Below are positions 12,546 through 21,357 of a stretch of DNA of 64,000 nucleotides, one piece after another (position 1 is the stretch's first letter; each line of letters starts with the position of its first letter). A program made the translations under genes and the position numbers. The DNA lies in assembly GCF_913777145.1 (NCBI RefSeq), contig NZ_CAJYPS010000019.1, forward strand, positions 1 through 64,000. The letters are read 5' to 3'. The notes beneath the pieces are model-generated. The model ran no database searches. It was not told where the DNA came from and was given only the letters and a program-made list of their open reading frames with translations. This stretch comes from an uncultured Roseateles sp. (GTDB taxonomy: Bacteria > Pseudomonadota > Gammaproteobacteria > Burkholderiales > Burkholderiaceae_C).

Positions 12546-13000
12546 AGCAATGAATCCGCGCAACGCAGGGACAGCGCAATGCTCAAGAACAGCTAACGGC
12601 GCGAGCCTGCGGGTTCTGCCGGCCCCGCATCGCATGCGCGGTGAATGCATTTTCACGAGGACAGCGAGGCCAGCAGGGCCAGCGGCATGGTGGCCACTTC
12701 GGCAAGCCGGTGGATCCCTTGGCGCTTTGCAAAGCCATCTCGCATTGCCTTGAGCAAGGCCGTTCGCTTGATGGCGGGGCATAGAAAGATGGGTACTGAG
12801 TCAAGACCCACGAGCATCGCGAGATATGCGATCGGCCAGGCAGGCCGCCGCTGATGGCCCGAGGCGCGCCTGGCCACCTGGCAGCGAGAGCTGTACAGGT
12901 CACTATGAGGCTGCTCGTGGCCCTTGGTGCCCACTCTTCTTGCGCGCCAAGCGCAGCTTGACCTAATTTGACAACTGCATGCAGACTTTGGGCAGGGAGG
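12546..13000. other. Non-coding or decayed stretch, nothing recognised
   Basis: Several short open frames exist on both strands, but none has a recognisable domain, a sensible start with ribosome-binding site, or a protein-like composition. It is probably the degraded interior of the element that left the two integrase remnants. A TTGACA sits at 12968–12973, but no matching −10 box was found at the right distance before the lectin gene. Confidence 0.5.
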
Positions 13001-13007
13001 TTCATGA

Positions 13008-13871
13008 ATGATGGATAGGCCTTTCGTCGATATCGGGGAACCTGCGTGGCAGGAGGCGGTGAAGTTGGCAGGTGATGGGCCGCTTTTCGACTACATGTGT
13101 CGTGTGGACTTCGCTGATGGTCTGTGCCGGATCAAGCTTTACGACCGAGTTGGCGACACCTTTGGTGCACCCATCCTGCACTTGGAGGGCAAAGCGGATG
13201 TGAACTCAACCGGATCGCTGCGTGGGCCGGTCTACTGCACCGCACCTCCTCATGCATGGGCAGGCCGAGAGGTGGATTTCCGCCTCAGCCCTGTAGGGAG
13301 CTACAGCGCTGCACTGGCGATTAAGCCCGCCCAGCCCGGCAGTTCGGTGATGTCGTTTGGCCAGCTGGGCGGGGAGGGGCTCGGCCAGCAGGCTGTCCAG
13401 GACCGAGCGAGATTCAGCGATGCCGCGCCCTTCCTGATCTGTACGCTTCCCGAGTCTCAGGTGGTCAACCTGAACGCCGGCTCCTTTGCAAACGGGGCTG
13501 TGCTCAACATCTGGGAGCGGGAGTACGCGGATGCCCAGCACTGGCATCTCCGGGAGTCCGCGCCGCAGTCAGGGGAGTTCCTGATCATCAACGCTCTCTC
13601 AGGCAAAGCGATCACGGTGGAGAACATGTCTCCCCAGCCTGGTGCGGCGCTGGTTCAGTGGGAGGTCAACAGCAAGTCCAACCAGTTGTGGACGATTGAA
13701 CATGCTCACCTGGATGCGACGGACGGCCGCGTGGTCTTCGCGTCAGTTGCCCATCCGGAGCTTGTGATGGATCTGCGGGGGGCTCAGACGGACAACGGCA
13801 CGGCAATCGTGCAATGGTCCCGTAACGGCCAGTTCAATCAGGCCTGGCTCATCCATACGATCAGGCCCTGA
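13008..13871 (+). CDS. Ricin-type beta-trefoil lectin-domain protein of unknown role
   Basis: This 287-residue protein has an unrecognised N-terminal half (residues 1 to about 140) and a C-terminal ricin-B-like carbohydrate-binding region. That region carries three QxW-type repeat endings spaced as in a beta-trefoil: AQHWHL, NQLWTI and NQAWLI, with NAGSFANGAVLNIWE and ALSGKAITVENMS before them. No signal peptide or membrane segment is visible, so cytoplasmic location or non-classical export is implied. GGGAGG ends 7 bases before the ATG. It stands alone after the integrase remnants and has less extreme codon bias than its neighbours, suggesting horizontally acquired cargo; that is inference. 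Confidence 0.7.
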   Translation: MMDRPFVDIGEPAWQEAVKLAGDGPLFDYMCRVDFADGLCRIKLYDRVGDTFGAPILHLEGKADVNSTGSLRGPVYCTAPPHAWAGREVDFRLSPVGSYSAALAIKPAQPGSSVMSFGQLGGEGLGQQAVQDRARFSDAAPFLICTLPESQVVNLNAGSFANGAVLNIWEREYADAQHWHLRESAPQSGEFLIINALSGKAITVENMSPQPGAALVQWEVNSKSNQLWTIEHAHLDATDGRVVFASVAHPELVMDLRGAQTDNGTAIVQWSRNGQFNQAWLIHTIRP

Positions 13872-14092
13872 TCCGTCCATGTCGTGCATGTCCAGCGTCA
13901 ATTCGCGATGGCCGTGCACGCCGCTGCTTGTCTGGGCGGGGCCCGCAACCGTCCGATGCCACGCATGATGTGGACGTGCAGGCCCGTGTGGGCGGGCGCG
14001 CCTGCATGCGCCAGGCCGGGCCGGCCCCCGACGCCTGGCTGTGGGCCCCTGCGTTCTATCGGGTAACGGTCGGTGCCAGGCGGTGACGATCT

Positions 14093-14947
14093 TCAGCCGG
14101 CCAAGGGGTGGGCCACCACGCGCTGCCTTTGCTCGCCCAGGCCGTCTATCCAGAGGCGCACGGTGTCGCCCACCTGCAGCCATACCGGGGCGGGCTTGAT
14201 GCCCATGCCCACGCCGGGTGGTGTGCCGGTGCAGATCACGTCGCCCGGTTGCAGCGTCATGTAGCGGCTGCAGTAGGCGACGATCTCGGCGACGCCGAAG
14301 ATCATCTGCCCGGTGTGGCCGGTCTGGCGGCGCTGGCCGTTCACGTCCAGCGTCATCGCCAGGTTCTGCGGGTCGGGGATCTCGTCGCGCGTGACCAGCC
14401 AGGGGCCCAGTGGGCCGAAGCTGTCGCAGCCCTTGCCCTTGTCCCACTGCGAGCTCTGGAACTGGAAGGCGCGCTCAGACACGTCATGCGCGATGCAGTA
14501 GCCCGCCACGTGCTCCAGCGCCTGGGCCGGCGCCACGTGGCTGGCGCGGCGGCCGATCACGACTGCCAGTTCCAGCTCCCAGTCCAGCTGCGTGGCGTGC
14601 GGTGGCTTCACGATGTCGTCGTTGGGCCCGCTGAGGCAGCTCGTGGCCTTCATGAACACGATGGGCTCGCTGGGAATGGGCAGGCCGGCCTCGGCCGCGT
14701 GGTCGCGGTAGTTCAGACCGATAGCAAGATACTTGCCGACCCGTGCGACCGGGGGGCCCAGGCGGGTGTCTGGTGGCAGCAGTGGCAGCGTGTCGACGGG
14801 CAGGGTGGTCAGCCTGGCGAGTGCGGCATCGGACAGAGCCGCACCGTCCAGGTCTTCCAGGTAGGGCGAGAGGTCGCGTAGGCGACCCTGTGCGTCGATC
14901 AGACCGGGCTTTTCGTGGCCGGCTGGGCCGTGGCGGCAGAGTTTCAT
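14093..14947 (-). CDS. Fumarylacetoacetate hydrolase family protein
   Basis: This 284-residue FAH-fold enzyme probably acts on a 2-oxo or 2,4-dioxo acid using a divalent metal. An N-terminal segment with IDAQGRLRDLSPYL precedes the catalytic domain (YLAIGLNYRDHAAEAG, DWELELAVVIGR with the metal-binding glutamates, CIAHDVSERAFQ, and the C-terminal GDVICTGTPPGVGMG). It resembles ureidoglycolate lyase, acylpyruvase and HHDD-isomerase-type members, but no pathway genes flank it, so the substrate is open. The 221 bases between its stop and the lectin gene, and the 112 upstream, show nothing else. Confidence 0.85.
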   Translation of the reverse strand: MKLCRHGPAGHEKPGLIDAQGRLRDLSPYLEDLDGAALSDAALARLTTLPVDTLPLLPPDTRLGPPVARVGKYLAIGLNYRDHAAEAGLPIPSEPIVFMKATSCLSGPNDDIVKPPHATQLDWELELAVVIGRRASHVAPAQALEHVAGYCIAHDVSERAFQFQSSQWDKGKGCDSFGPLGPWLVTRDEIPDPQNLAMTLDVNGQRRQTGHTGQMIFGVAEIVAYCSRYMTLQPGDVICTGTPPGVGMGIKPAPVWLQVGDTVRLWIDGLGEQRQRVVAHPLAG

Positions 14948-15059
14948 GCGGACTCCGTGGTTGACTCATACCCTCGCGGGGCGGCCGGGGAACTGTGCCA
15001 GCAAGACCCGACCCCGGGGTGATGCAGCTTTGCATGAGTCGGCTTCAGACCCGCGGCGC

Positions 15060-15791
15060 TCAGGTCCGGGTGCCGGGGCGCAGGCGCAGCAAGGCCTGGT
15101 CCAGACGGGGCAGGTAGGCGGCCCAGGGACTGGTGCGCGCGACCGCGATGTGCACCGGTTGCTCAGCCAGCGGCTGGCGGCCGAGCATCACCGAGTCCGG
15201 CGGCACGCCCGCATCATGCAGGCGCTGTATCAGCAGCGCCGGGTCGGGGTGGGCGTGGGTGACCAGCATCAGGTCGCAGCGACCCGCCAACAGCATGCGC
15301 AGCCGGGTGGCGAAGTCGCCGGTGGAGTACTGCGGCTCGAACAGCTGATCGCGCGCGGCGTCGAGCTCAGCACCATAGCTCGCGTCGCGAACCAGGCAGA
15401 CCGACAGACCTTGCAGCTCGTCCACGCGCTTCGGGTCATGGGGCTGGCTGCTGCGGCTCAGCGCCCACACGCCGCTGCGCAGTATCGGCCGGGAGAACAG
15501 CAGCGTTTGCAGCCTTGCCGGCGTTGGCCCGAGGCCCAGTCCCAGGCTTTGGCCCTGTTCGACCGACAGCAGCAGCCGGGAGAAGGGCAGGCTGGAGAGG
15601 TCCCATCGCCAATCCAGTGCCTGGGCCAGTTCACTCAGACGCGGCTCCAGCAGTGACTGGTTCACCGATTGCGAGACCGCCAGCGGCACGCGCTCCGGCC
15701 TGGCGAGTGCCATGGAAGGCGCCAGCAGCGCACCCAGCGCGGCAAGCAGGTGGCGGCGAGCCTGTGAGAGCGGGACGGCGGGCGTGGCCAT
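15060..15791 (-). CDS. Orphan periplasmic solute-binding-like protein
   Basis: This 243-residue exported protein has a signal peptide (RRHLLAALGALLAPSMALA, cleavage before RPE). Its fold pattern is like family 3 (amino-acid type) solute-binding proteins, with a late segment SVCLVRDASYGAELDAARDQ. No permease or ATPase gene is near, so it may be a stand-alone sensor or scavenger. The ATG at 15791 gives a proper signal peptide, while the longer upstream frame does not. Two other orphan proteins of this type occur in the window (50903–51652 and 54607–55485). Function is not assigned. Confidence 0.65.
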   Translation of the reverse strand: MATPAVPLSQARRHLLAALGALLAPSMALARPERVPLAVSQSVNQSLLEPRLSELAQALDWRWDLSSLPFSRLLLSVEQGQSLGLGLGPTPARLQTLLFSRPILRSGVWALSRSSQPHDPKRVDELQGLSVCLVRDASYGAELDAARDQLFEPQYSTGDFATRLRMLLAGRCDLMLVTHAHPDPALLIQRLHDAGVPPDSVMLGRQPLAEQPVHIAVARTSPWAAYLPRLDQALLRLRPGTRT

Positions 15792-16085
15792 GGAGCGGAC
15801 GAGAAACGACGCAGATTGCGGTGCGGCGCATTGTCGGCGGTCCGCCATAACCCAATGGTCTACCGGTCTGCGTGAGCGCGGGGGCGCCAGCCTGGCTGCC
15901 TGGGTTTGCACGCGGCCCCAGGCTACGCATGCGCAGCTGTGTGGCCATGCAGGCCTGGCGGGTCCCTCCGCCGGTACAGTGCGGCGGGCGCGTTCGCTCC
16001 GATTTGTCGGCAGTCGTCTCCCCGGGGGAGACCGCTGCTCAGCAGCCGCTCTCGCCGGCAGCACCCCGCCCGCCGGCGCGCGGCA

Positions 16086-16757
16086 TCAGTTGAAGCCGCC
16101 GGCGCGTATCAGGCCCACGGCCAGACCCTCGATCGCGAAGGGGCCGTCGTCCGGCCGCACGACGATGGGTTCGAAATCGGCGTTCTCGGGCAGCAGGCGG
16201 ATCAGGCCGGCCTCGCGCTGGAAGCGCTTCACCGTGACCTCGTCGCCCACGCGGGCCACGACGATCTGGCCATTGCGCGCTTCATGGGCGGACTGCACGG
16301 CCAGCAGGTCGCCGTCCATGATGCCTATGTCCTTCATGCTCATGCCCTTGACCTTGAGCAGGTAGTCGGGGCGCTTGGCGAACAGACCGGGTTCGACGCT
16401 GTAGGTCTGCTCCACATGCTCCTGCGCGAGTATGGGCGCACCGGCGGCCACGCGACCAATCAGCGGCAGGCTCAGCTGGGCCAGGCCGGCGAGCGGCAGC
16501 ACCGCCTGGCGGGCCTGGTTGAGCGCACGCAGCGCGTCGGACTTGAGCCGTATGCCGCGCGAGGTGCCGCCCACCAGCTCCAGCATGCCCTTGCGGGCCA
16601 GCGCCTGCAGATGCTCCTCGGCGGCGTTGGCCGAGCGAAAGCCCAGTTGTTCGGCGATTTCGGCACGTGTCGGGGGGGCTCCGGTGCGTTCTATGGCCTG
16701 GCGCACCAGGTCGAAGATCTGCTGTTGCCGGGGGGTAAGCTTGGGGCGGTCTTGCAC
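16086..16757 (-). CDS. lexA: LexA repressor
   Basis: LexA (223 residues) represses the SOS DNA-damage regulon and self-cleaves when RecA is activated. The N-terminal winged helix ([36 protein letters not shown]) binds DNA. The cleavage site is A105–G106 in GRVAAGAP, and the catalytic pair is S140 (KGMSM) and K177 (VTVKRF). It is divergent from the asparaginase gene, with a symmetrical SOS box 35 bases upstream of its start, implying autoregulation. The 294 bases downstream (15792–16085) hold no recognised gene. Confidence 0.97.
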   Translation of the reverse strand: MQDRPKLTPRQQQIFDLVRQAIERTGAPPTRAEIAEQLGFRSANAAEEHLQALARKGMLELVGGTSRGIRLKSDALRALNQARQAVLPLAGLAQLSLPLIGRVAAGAPILAQEHVEQTYSVEPGLFAKRPDYLLKVKGMSMKDIGIMDGDLLAVQSAHEARNGQIVVARVGDEVTVKRFQREAGLIRLLPENADFEPIVVRPDDGPFAIEGLAVGLIRAGGFN

Positions 16758-16791
16758 GGGCGGCCTCTGGGTGCGCTGAGCGAAATGGTCA

Positions 16792-16807
16792 CTGGATCTT
16801 CATCCAG
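16792..16807. promoter_or_regulatory. SOS box (LexA operator) in the lexA–asparaginase intergenic region
   Basis: CTGGATCTTCATCCAG fits the CTG-N10-CAG LexA-box framework and is a near-perfect palindrome. It lies 35 bases upstream of the lexA start codon and 24 bases before the asparaginase start. Confidence 0.8.
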
Positions 16808-16810
16808 TAC

Positions 16811-16826
16811 ATGTATTTTTATCCAG
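16811..16826. promoter_or_regulatory. Second, weaker SOS-box-like site
   Basis: ATGTATTTTTATCCAG is one mismatch from CTG-N10-CAG on the inverted reading (CTG-N10-CAT) and has the AT-rich centre typical of LexA boxes. It starts four bases after the first box and lies directly before the asparaginase ATG at 16831, overlapping its presumed leader. Confidence 0.55.
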
Positions 16827-16830
16827 GAAT

Positions 16831-17772
16831 ATGAAATTGCAAACCCCCTCCGGTCGCATCGTGGTGCTGGGCACCGGCGGCACCATCGCCGGCACGGCGG
16901 CGGATGCCCATGACGCGGTCGGTTATGTGGCGGCCCAGCTGGGCGTGGAGCAGCTGGTGTCGGCTGTGCCGGCGCTGGCGGCCTTCGAGCTGGAGGCGCG
17001 TCAGATCGCGCAGCTGGACAGCAAGGACATGGATCACGCCACCTGGCAGCGTCTGGCACTGGCGGTGGACGAGCAGCTGCGCCGGCCCGAGGTCTCGGGC
17101 CTGGTGGTCACCCATGGCACGGACACGCTGGAAGAGACGGCCTACTTCCTGCACCGGGTGCTGGCGCCGGCCAAGCCGGTGGTGCTGACCGCTGCGATGC
17201 GGCCCGCCAGTGCGGTGTCCGCCGACGGGCCGCTGAACCTGCACGATGCGGTGCATGTGGCGGCCACGCCCGAGGCGCGCGGTGTGCTGGTGGTGCTGGG
17301 CGGTCGCGTGCATGACGCGACCCAGGTCCGAAAGGCGCACAGCTACCGGGTGGATGCCTTCGAGTCGGCCGACGGCGCGCTGGTGGCGCGCGTGGAAGAG
17401 GGCCGGGTGCGCCGCGTGGGCGCCTGGCCCGAGGCCGAGGCGCTGGGCCTGGCCCGCATCCAGCGGCCGGCGGCGCAGTGGCCGCGGGTGGAGATCGTGC
17501 TGAATCACGCGGGCGCCAGCGGGCGCCTGGTGCGCCTGCTGCAGGCCGATGGCGTGGCGGGCCTGGTGGCGGCCGGTACCGGCAACGGCACGCTGTCCCA
17601 GGACCTGGAGGCCGCACTGCGCGAGGCCCAGGCGGCGGGCGTGGCCGTGTGGCGCAGCACCCGCTGCGACGCCGGCCCGGTGTTCGACCTGCCGGGCACG
17701 CTGCCGGCCGCCGGCGCGCTCAGCCCGGTGAAGGCGCGCATCGCCTTGCTGCTGGAGCTGCTGGGGCGTTAG
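16831..17772 (+). CDS. L-asparaginase
   Basis: This 313-residue enzyme hydrolyses asparagine to aspartate and ammonia. The nucleophile T15 lies in GTGGTIAG, and the second catalytic motif THGTDTLEE carries T94 and D97. TAAMRPASAVSADGPLN and the C-terminal GTGNGTLS complete the type I/II asparaginase pattern. No signal peptide is visible, so it is probably cytoplasmic. It begins only 4 bases after an SOS-like site and is divergent from lexA, so LexA could affect its transcription. Glutaminase side activity is possible in this family. Confidence 0.9.
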   Translation: MKLQTPSGRIVVLGTGGTIAGTAADAHDAVGYVAAQLGVEQLVSAVPALAAFELEARQIAQLDSKDMDHATWQRLALAVDEQLRRPEVSGLVVTHGTDTLEETAYFLHRVLAPAKPVVLTAAMRPASAVSADGPLNLHDAVHVAATPEARGVLVVLGGRVHDATQVRKAHSYRVDAFESADGALVARVEEGRVRRVGAWPEAEALGLARIQRPAAQWPRVEIVLNHAGASGRLVRLLQADGVAGLVAAGTGNGTLSQDLEAALREAQAAGVAVWRSTRCDAGPVFDLPGTLPAAGALSPVKARIALLLELLGR

Positions 17773-17789
17773 GCCTCAACCCACAAAGC

Positions 17790-17822
17790 ACAACGCGGAA
17801 CCCGTGGCGGGTCCCGCGTTGT
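17790..17822. terminator. Hairpin between convergent asparaginase and ohr
   Basis: ACAACGCGG-A-ACCCG pairs with CGGGT-C-CCGCGTTGT around a TGG loop, a 14-pair stem with one mismatch. No strong T-tract follows on the plus strand, so its efficiency as an intrinsic terminator is uncertain. Its position between convergent genes supports a two-way role. Confidence 0.6.
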
Positions 17823-17883
17823 CATCCCATCCTTGCGCAGGGCACCGGTCCGCTGCGGCGGGCCGGTGCTCAGAGCCGCGTAC

Positions 17884-18318
17884 TCAGACGATGGTCAGCG
17901 TCACGTCCACATTGCCGCGGGTGGCGTTGGAGTAGGGGCAGACCTCGTGGGCCTCGGCCACCAGCTTCTCCAGCGCGGCGCGGTCCATGCTGGGCACGGA
18001 GATCTTCATGTCGACCTGGATGCCGAAGGCGCCCGGCTTGTTGGCGTGCGGGCCGATGGCCACGTCGGTGGTGATGGACACCTCGGACGGCAGCACTTGC
18101 TTGTTGCGGGCGGACACGGCCTTCATCGCGCCGATGAAGCAGGCCGAGTAGCCGGCAGCGAACAGCTGCTCGGGGTTGGTGCCATTGCCGCCGGCGCCAC
18201 CCAGTTCCTTGGGCGTGGTCAGCGCGACGTCCAGCACGCCGTCGGAGGACTTGGCGGTACCGGTGCGGCCGCCGGTGGCGGTGGCGGTGGCGGTGTAGAG
18301 GGCTTTTTCGATGGCCAT
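17884..18318 (-). CDS. ohr: Organic hydroperoxide resistance protein Ohr
   Basis: Ohr (144 residues) is a thiol peroxidase of the OsmC/Ohr family that reduces organic hydroperoxides, usually with lipoyl partners. The two catalytic cysteines are C60 (GYSACFIGA) and C127 (HEVCPYSNATRGN), with R18 and E50 in the expected places. Length and ends are normal. It lies directly downstream of its MarR-type regulator ohrR on the same strand, 48 bases from it, with an OhrR-like operator upstream of ohrR. Confidence 0.96.
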   Translation of the reverse strand: MAIEKALYTATATATGGRTGTAKSSDGVLDVALTTPKELGGAGGNGTNPEQLFAAGYSACFIGAMKAVSARNKQVLPSEVSITTDVAIGPHANKPGAFGIQVDMKISVPSMDRAALEKLVAEAHEVCPYSNATRGNVDVTLTIV

Positions 18319-18366
18319 GAGGGGCTCCTTCAGGGGTGGTTTGACAAGAACACGGACAACAAAGAT

Positions 18367-18855
18367 TCAGGCTGTCTTGCCGACAGCACTCAGGTGATCG
18401 CGCAAGACCTGCAACTGCCGGGTCAACGCGGTCAATTCGTCAAGGGCGCAGTGGCTGGCGTCCGCCACCGTGCCCGGGATGTTCAAGGCCTGCTGGCGCA
18501 AGTCGCGGCCGGCCTCGGTCAGGAAGAGGTCCACGCGGCGCTCGTCGTCTTCGGCGCGGCGGCGCTGCACCAGCCCGGACTGCTCCAGGCGCTTGAGCAG
18601 CGGCGTCAGCGTGCCGGAGTCCAGGCACAGGCGCTGGCCGACCTGGGAGACGCTGAGGCCGTCCTTCTCCCACAGCACCAGCATCACCAGGTATTGCGGG
18701 TAGGTCAGGCCCAGCGGCGCCAGCAGCGGCTTGTAGAGCTTGGTCATCGCCAGCGAGCTGGAGTACAGCGCGAAGCAGAGCTGGCGATCGAGCAACAGCC
18801 ATTGCTCGCGGGTGTCAGCGGCGGTGGGGGTGTTGTCGATGCGGTCCATGGGCAT
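18367..18855 (-). CDS. ohrR: MarR-family peroxide sensor OhrR
   Basis: OhrR (about 162 residues) represses ohr and is released when its N-terminal cysteine is oxidised by organic hydroperoxides. The sensing cysteine is C27 in [17 protein letters not shown], the family hallmark. The winged helix includes [20 protein letters not shown] and [13 protein letters not shown]. Two nearby ATGs (18855 and 18849) could start it; no ribosome-binding site decides. The divergent DUF1304 gene shares its upstream region, which contains an inverted repeat fitting an OhrR operator. Confidence 0.94.
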   Translation of the reverse strand: MPMDRIDNTPTAADTREQWLLLDRQLCFALYSSSLAMTKLYKPLLAPLGLTYPQYLVMLVLWEKDGLSVSQVGQRLCLDSGTLTPLLKRLEQSGLVQRRRAEDDERRVDLFLTEAGRDLRQQALNIPGTVADASHCALDELTALTRQLQVLRDHLSAVGKTA

Positions 18856-18868
18856 TAATGTAGGCGCC

Positions 18869-18892
18869 AATTGAATTGCACGCAAGTTAATT
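18869..18892. promoter_or_regulatory. Probable OhrR operator
   Basis: AATTGAATTGC, a two-base spacer AC, and GCAAGTTAATT form a 24-base inverted repeat with 9 of 11 symmetric positions. It resembles known OhrR boxes rich in AATTG/CAATT. It lies 14 bases upstream of the ohrR start and 98 bases before the divergent DUF1304 gene. Confidence 0.75.
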
Positions 18893-18989
18893 GAGTCATC
18901 CATGACGGACGTGGGGTCTTGGGCGAGACACTTGCAGGCCGCGCAATCTGAGAGCATGCGCGACCTTTGAATTCTTGGAGTGAATCGAC

Positions 18990-19349
18990 ATGCAAATGCT
19001 GGCCCTGGGCTTGAGCGCGCTGGTGGCGCTGCTGCACCTCTACATCCTGGTTTTGGAGATGTTCTTCTGGACCAAGCCGCTGGGGCGCCGGGCCTTCGGG
19101 CTGGACCGGGACTTTGCCGAGCGCAGCAAGACGCTGGCGGCCAACCAGGGCCTCTACAACGGCTTCCTGGCCGCAGGCCTGGCCTGGGGGCTGATGCAGG
19201 GCGCAGCTCAGGGCAAGCCCTGGCTGGTGTTCTTCCTGGGCTGCGTGGTGGTGGCGGGCCTGTTCGGCGCCGCCACGGCCTCGCGCAAGATCCTGTTCGT
19301 GCAGGCGCTGCCGGGCGCGCTGGCACTGGCCGCGGTGCTGGCGATTTGA
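18990..19349 (+). CDS. DUF1304 family small membrane protein
   Basis: This 119-residue protein has four hydrophobic segments (about residues 4–26, 52–68, 77–94 and 100–118). Family motifs of DUF1304 are LYILVLEMFFW and LAANQGLYNGFLAAGLAWG. It sits in the inner membrane; its function is unknown. It is divergent from ohrR, so the OhrR operator between them could also control it. Confidence 0.85.
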   Translation: MQMLALGLSALVALLHLYILVLEMFFWTKPLGRRAFGLDRDFAERSKTLAANQGLYNGFLAAGLAWGLMQGAAQGKPWLVFFLGCVVVAGLFGAATASRKILFVQALPGALALAAVLAI

Positions 19350-19398
19350 TGCGCCGTGAAACAGCGTTAGGTCCTGCAAATGGCGGTGAATGACAACG

Positions 19399-21357
19399 TT
19401 AGCTTGTTGTCGTGCCCAGCGCCTCGATCTGCTCGCCCAGTTCCAGCCAGCGCAGTTCGGCCGCTTCCTGCTCGTCGGCGATGGCCTTGAGGCGGCGGCC
19501 GATCTCGGCGATTGCGACGGCGCTGGCTCCGGCGTTCAGCTGGGCCTCCAGCTCGCTGCGCTCATCGGCCAGCGTGGCCAGCAGCTTGTCGATCTGCTCC
19601 ATCTCGCGGCGCAGCGGCCGGGTCTGCTCCGACAGGCGTGCTCGCGCCTGGCCCGCGGCCTTGCGGTCGTCGCGCGTGGCCGGCGCCGGGGCGGGCGCCT
19701 TGGCACTGGCCTCGACCGGCTTGGGCGCCGCGGCCTGCGGCTTGGCTGAGCGGCTGGCCTCGCGGCTCTGCTCCAGCAGCCAGCGCTGGTAGTCGTCCAG
19801 GTCGCCGTCGAAGGGCTTGACCACGCCGTCGGCCACCAGCCAGAACTCGTCGCAGACCTCGCGCAGCAGCGCGCGGTCGTGGCTGACCAGCATCACCGTG
19901 CCCTCGAACTCGTTCAGCGCCAGGGACAGCGCCTCGCGGGTGTTGAGGTCCAGGTGGTTGGTGGGTTCGTCCAGCAGCAGCAGGTTGGGGCGCTGCCACA
20001 CCAGCATGGCCAGCACCAGGCGGGCCTTCTCGCCGCCCGACAGGCTGCCCACCGCCTGGCCCACCATGTCGCCGGTGAAGCGGAACTGGCCCAGGAAGTC
20101 GCGCAGCTCCTGCTCGCGGCCTTGGGGGCCGACCTCGCGGGCCAGCCGCACCATGTGTTCCAGCGGGCCCTCGTCCAGGCGCAGCACGTCCAGCTCCTGC
20201 TGCGCGAAGTAGCCTATGGACAGTCCCTTGCCCTCGGTCATGGTGCCGGCCATGGGCGCCTGGGCCTTGGCGATGGTCTTGACCAGCGTGGACTTGCCCT
20301 GGCCGTTGGCGCCCAGGATGCCTATGCGCTGACCGGCCAGCACCGAGCGGTCCACGCCGCGCACGATGATCTTGTCGCCCGCGTCGGTGCGGTAGCCGGC
20401 CGACAGCGCGTCGAACATCAGCATGGGGTTGGGCAGGTTCAGCGGCTCGCGGAACTCGAAGTTGAAGTCGGCCGATGCCAGCACGGGGGCCAGCTTCTCC
20501 ATGCGCTCCAGCGCCTTCACGCGGCTCTGCGCCTGCTTGGCCTTGCTGGCCTTGGCCTTGAAGCGGTCGATGAATTTCTGCAGGTGGGCGACCTTCTCCT
20601 GCTGCTTCTCGAACGCGGCCTGCTGCAGCACCATGCGCTCGGCGCGCTGGGTCTCGAAGCTGGAGTAGTTGCCGCCGTAGCGCACCAGCTTGCCTTCGTC
20701 CAGATGCAGCGTGACCTTGGTGATCGCGTCCAGGAACTCGCGGTCGTGGCTGATGACGATCAGCGTGCCCTCGTAGCGCTGCAGCCAGGCCTCCAGCCAC
20801 ACCAAGGCGTCCAGGTCCAGGTGATTGGTGGGCTCGTCCAGCAGCATCAGCTCGGACGGACACATCAGCGCGCGGGCCAGCTGCAAGCGCATGCGCCAGC
20901 CGCCCGAGAAGCTGTTGACCGGCGCATCCAGCTGCACGGTCTTGAAACCCAGGCCCATCAGCAGGGTCTGCGCACGCGAGCGGGCGTCGAAGGCGCCGGC
21001 ATCCTGCAGCGCCGCGTGGGCCTCGGCCATCGCATGGCCGTCGTTGGCGGCTTCCGCGGCGGCCAGCGCGGCCTGGGCCGCCATCAGCGGCAGGTCGCCC
21101 TGCAGCACGAAGTCGGTGGCGCCGTCCTCGGTCTCGGGCATGTTCTGCGCGACCTCGGCACGGCGCCAGTGGCGCGGCACTTCCACGTCGCCGCGGTCGT
21201 TGTGCAGGCGGTCGGTCAGCAGTGCAAAGAGGCTGGACTTGCCGGCGCCGTTGCGGCCCACCAGGCCTATCTTCTCGCCCGGCTGCAGCGTGGCGCTGGC
21301 GCCGTCCAGCACGACCTTGGTGCCGCGGCGCAGCGTGACATCGCGCAGCGTGATCAT
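19399..21357 (-). CDS. ABC-F family ATPase (YheS-like)
   Basis: This 652-residue soluble protein has two ABC ATPase domains and no membrane segments, as in ABC-F translation factors. Domain one has GLVGRNGAGKSSLFALL, the signature FSGGWRMRLQLARALM and LLLDEPTNHLDL. Domain two has GILGANGQGKSTLVKTI, LSGGEKARLVLAML and a second DEPTNHLD. The P-site linker between them is rich in Lys and Arg, and the C-terminus is a charged coiled coil. Length and layout fit YheS. The ATG overlaps the prmB stop (ATGA). A ribosome-associated role is family knowledge. Confidence 0.93.
   Translation of the reverse strand: MITLRDVTLRRGTKVVLDGASATLQPGEKIGLVGRNGAGKSSLFALLTDRLHNDRGDVEVPRHWRRAEVAQNMPETEDGATDFVLQGDLPLMAAQAALAAAEAANDGHAMAEAHAALQDAGAFDARSRAQTLLMGLGFKTVQLDAPVNSFSGGWRMRLQLARALMCPSELMLLDEPTNHLDLDALVWLEAWLQRYEGTLIVISHDREFLDAITKVTLHLDEGKLVRYGGNYSSFETQRAERMVLQQAAFEKQQEKVAHLQKFIDRFKAKASKAKQAQSRVKALERMEKLAPVLASADFNFEFREPLNLPNPMLMFDALSAGYRTDAGDKIIVRGVDRSVLAGQRIGILGANGQGKSTLVKTIAKAQAPMAGTMTEGKGLSIGYFAQQELDVLRLDEGPLEHMVRLAREVGPQGREQELRDFLGQFRFTGDMVGQAVGSLSGGEKARLVLAMLVWQRPNLLLLDEPTNHLDLNTREALSLALNEFEGTVMLVSHDRALLREVCDEFWLVADGVVKPFDGDLDDYQRWLLEQSREASRSAKPQAAAPKPVEASAKAPAPAPATRDDRKAAGQARARLSEQTRPLRREMEQIDKLLATLADERSELEAQLNAGASAVAIAEIGRRLKAIADEQEAAELRWLELGEQIEALGTTTS

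Noticed and set aside
12653..12934. 93-residue minus-strand frame between the integrase remnants and the lectin gene
   Set aside because: It has no ribosome-binding site, no similarity I recognise, and lies in a decayed stretch.
12968..13000. Sigma-70 promoter for the lectin gene from the perfect TTGACA
   Set aside because: No plausible −10 box occurs 16–18 bases downstream.
15792..16085. Possible small gene between lexA and the solute-binding protein
   Set aside because: Open frames here are out-of-frame continuations without starts, ribosome-binding sites or domains.
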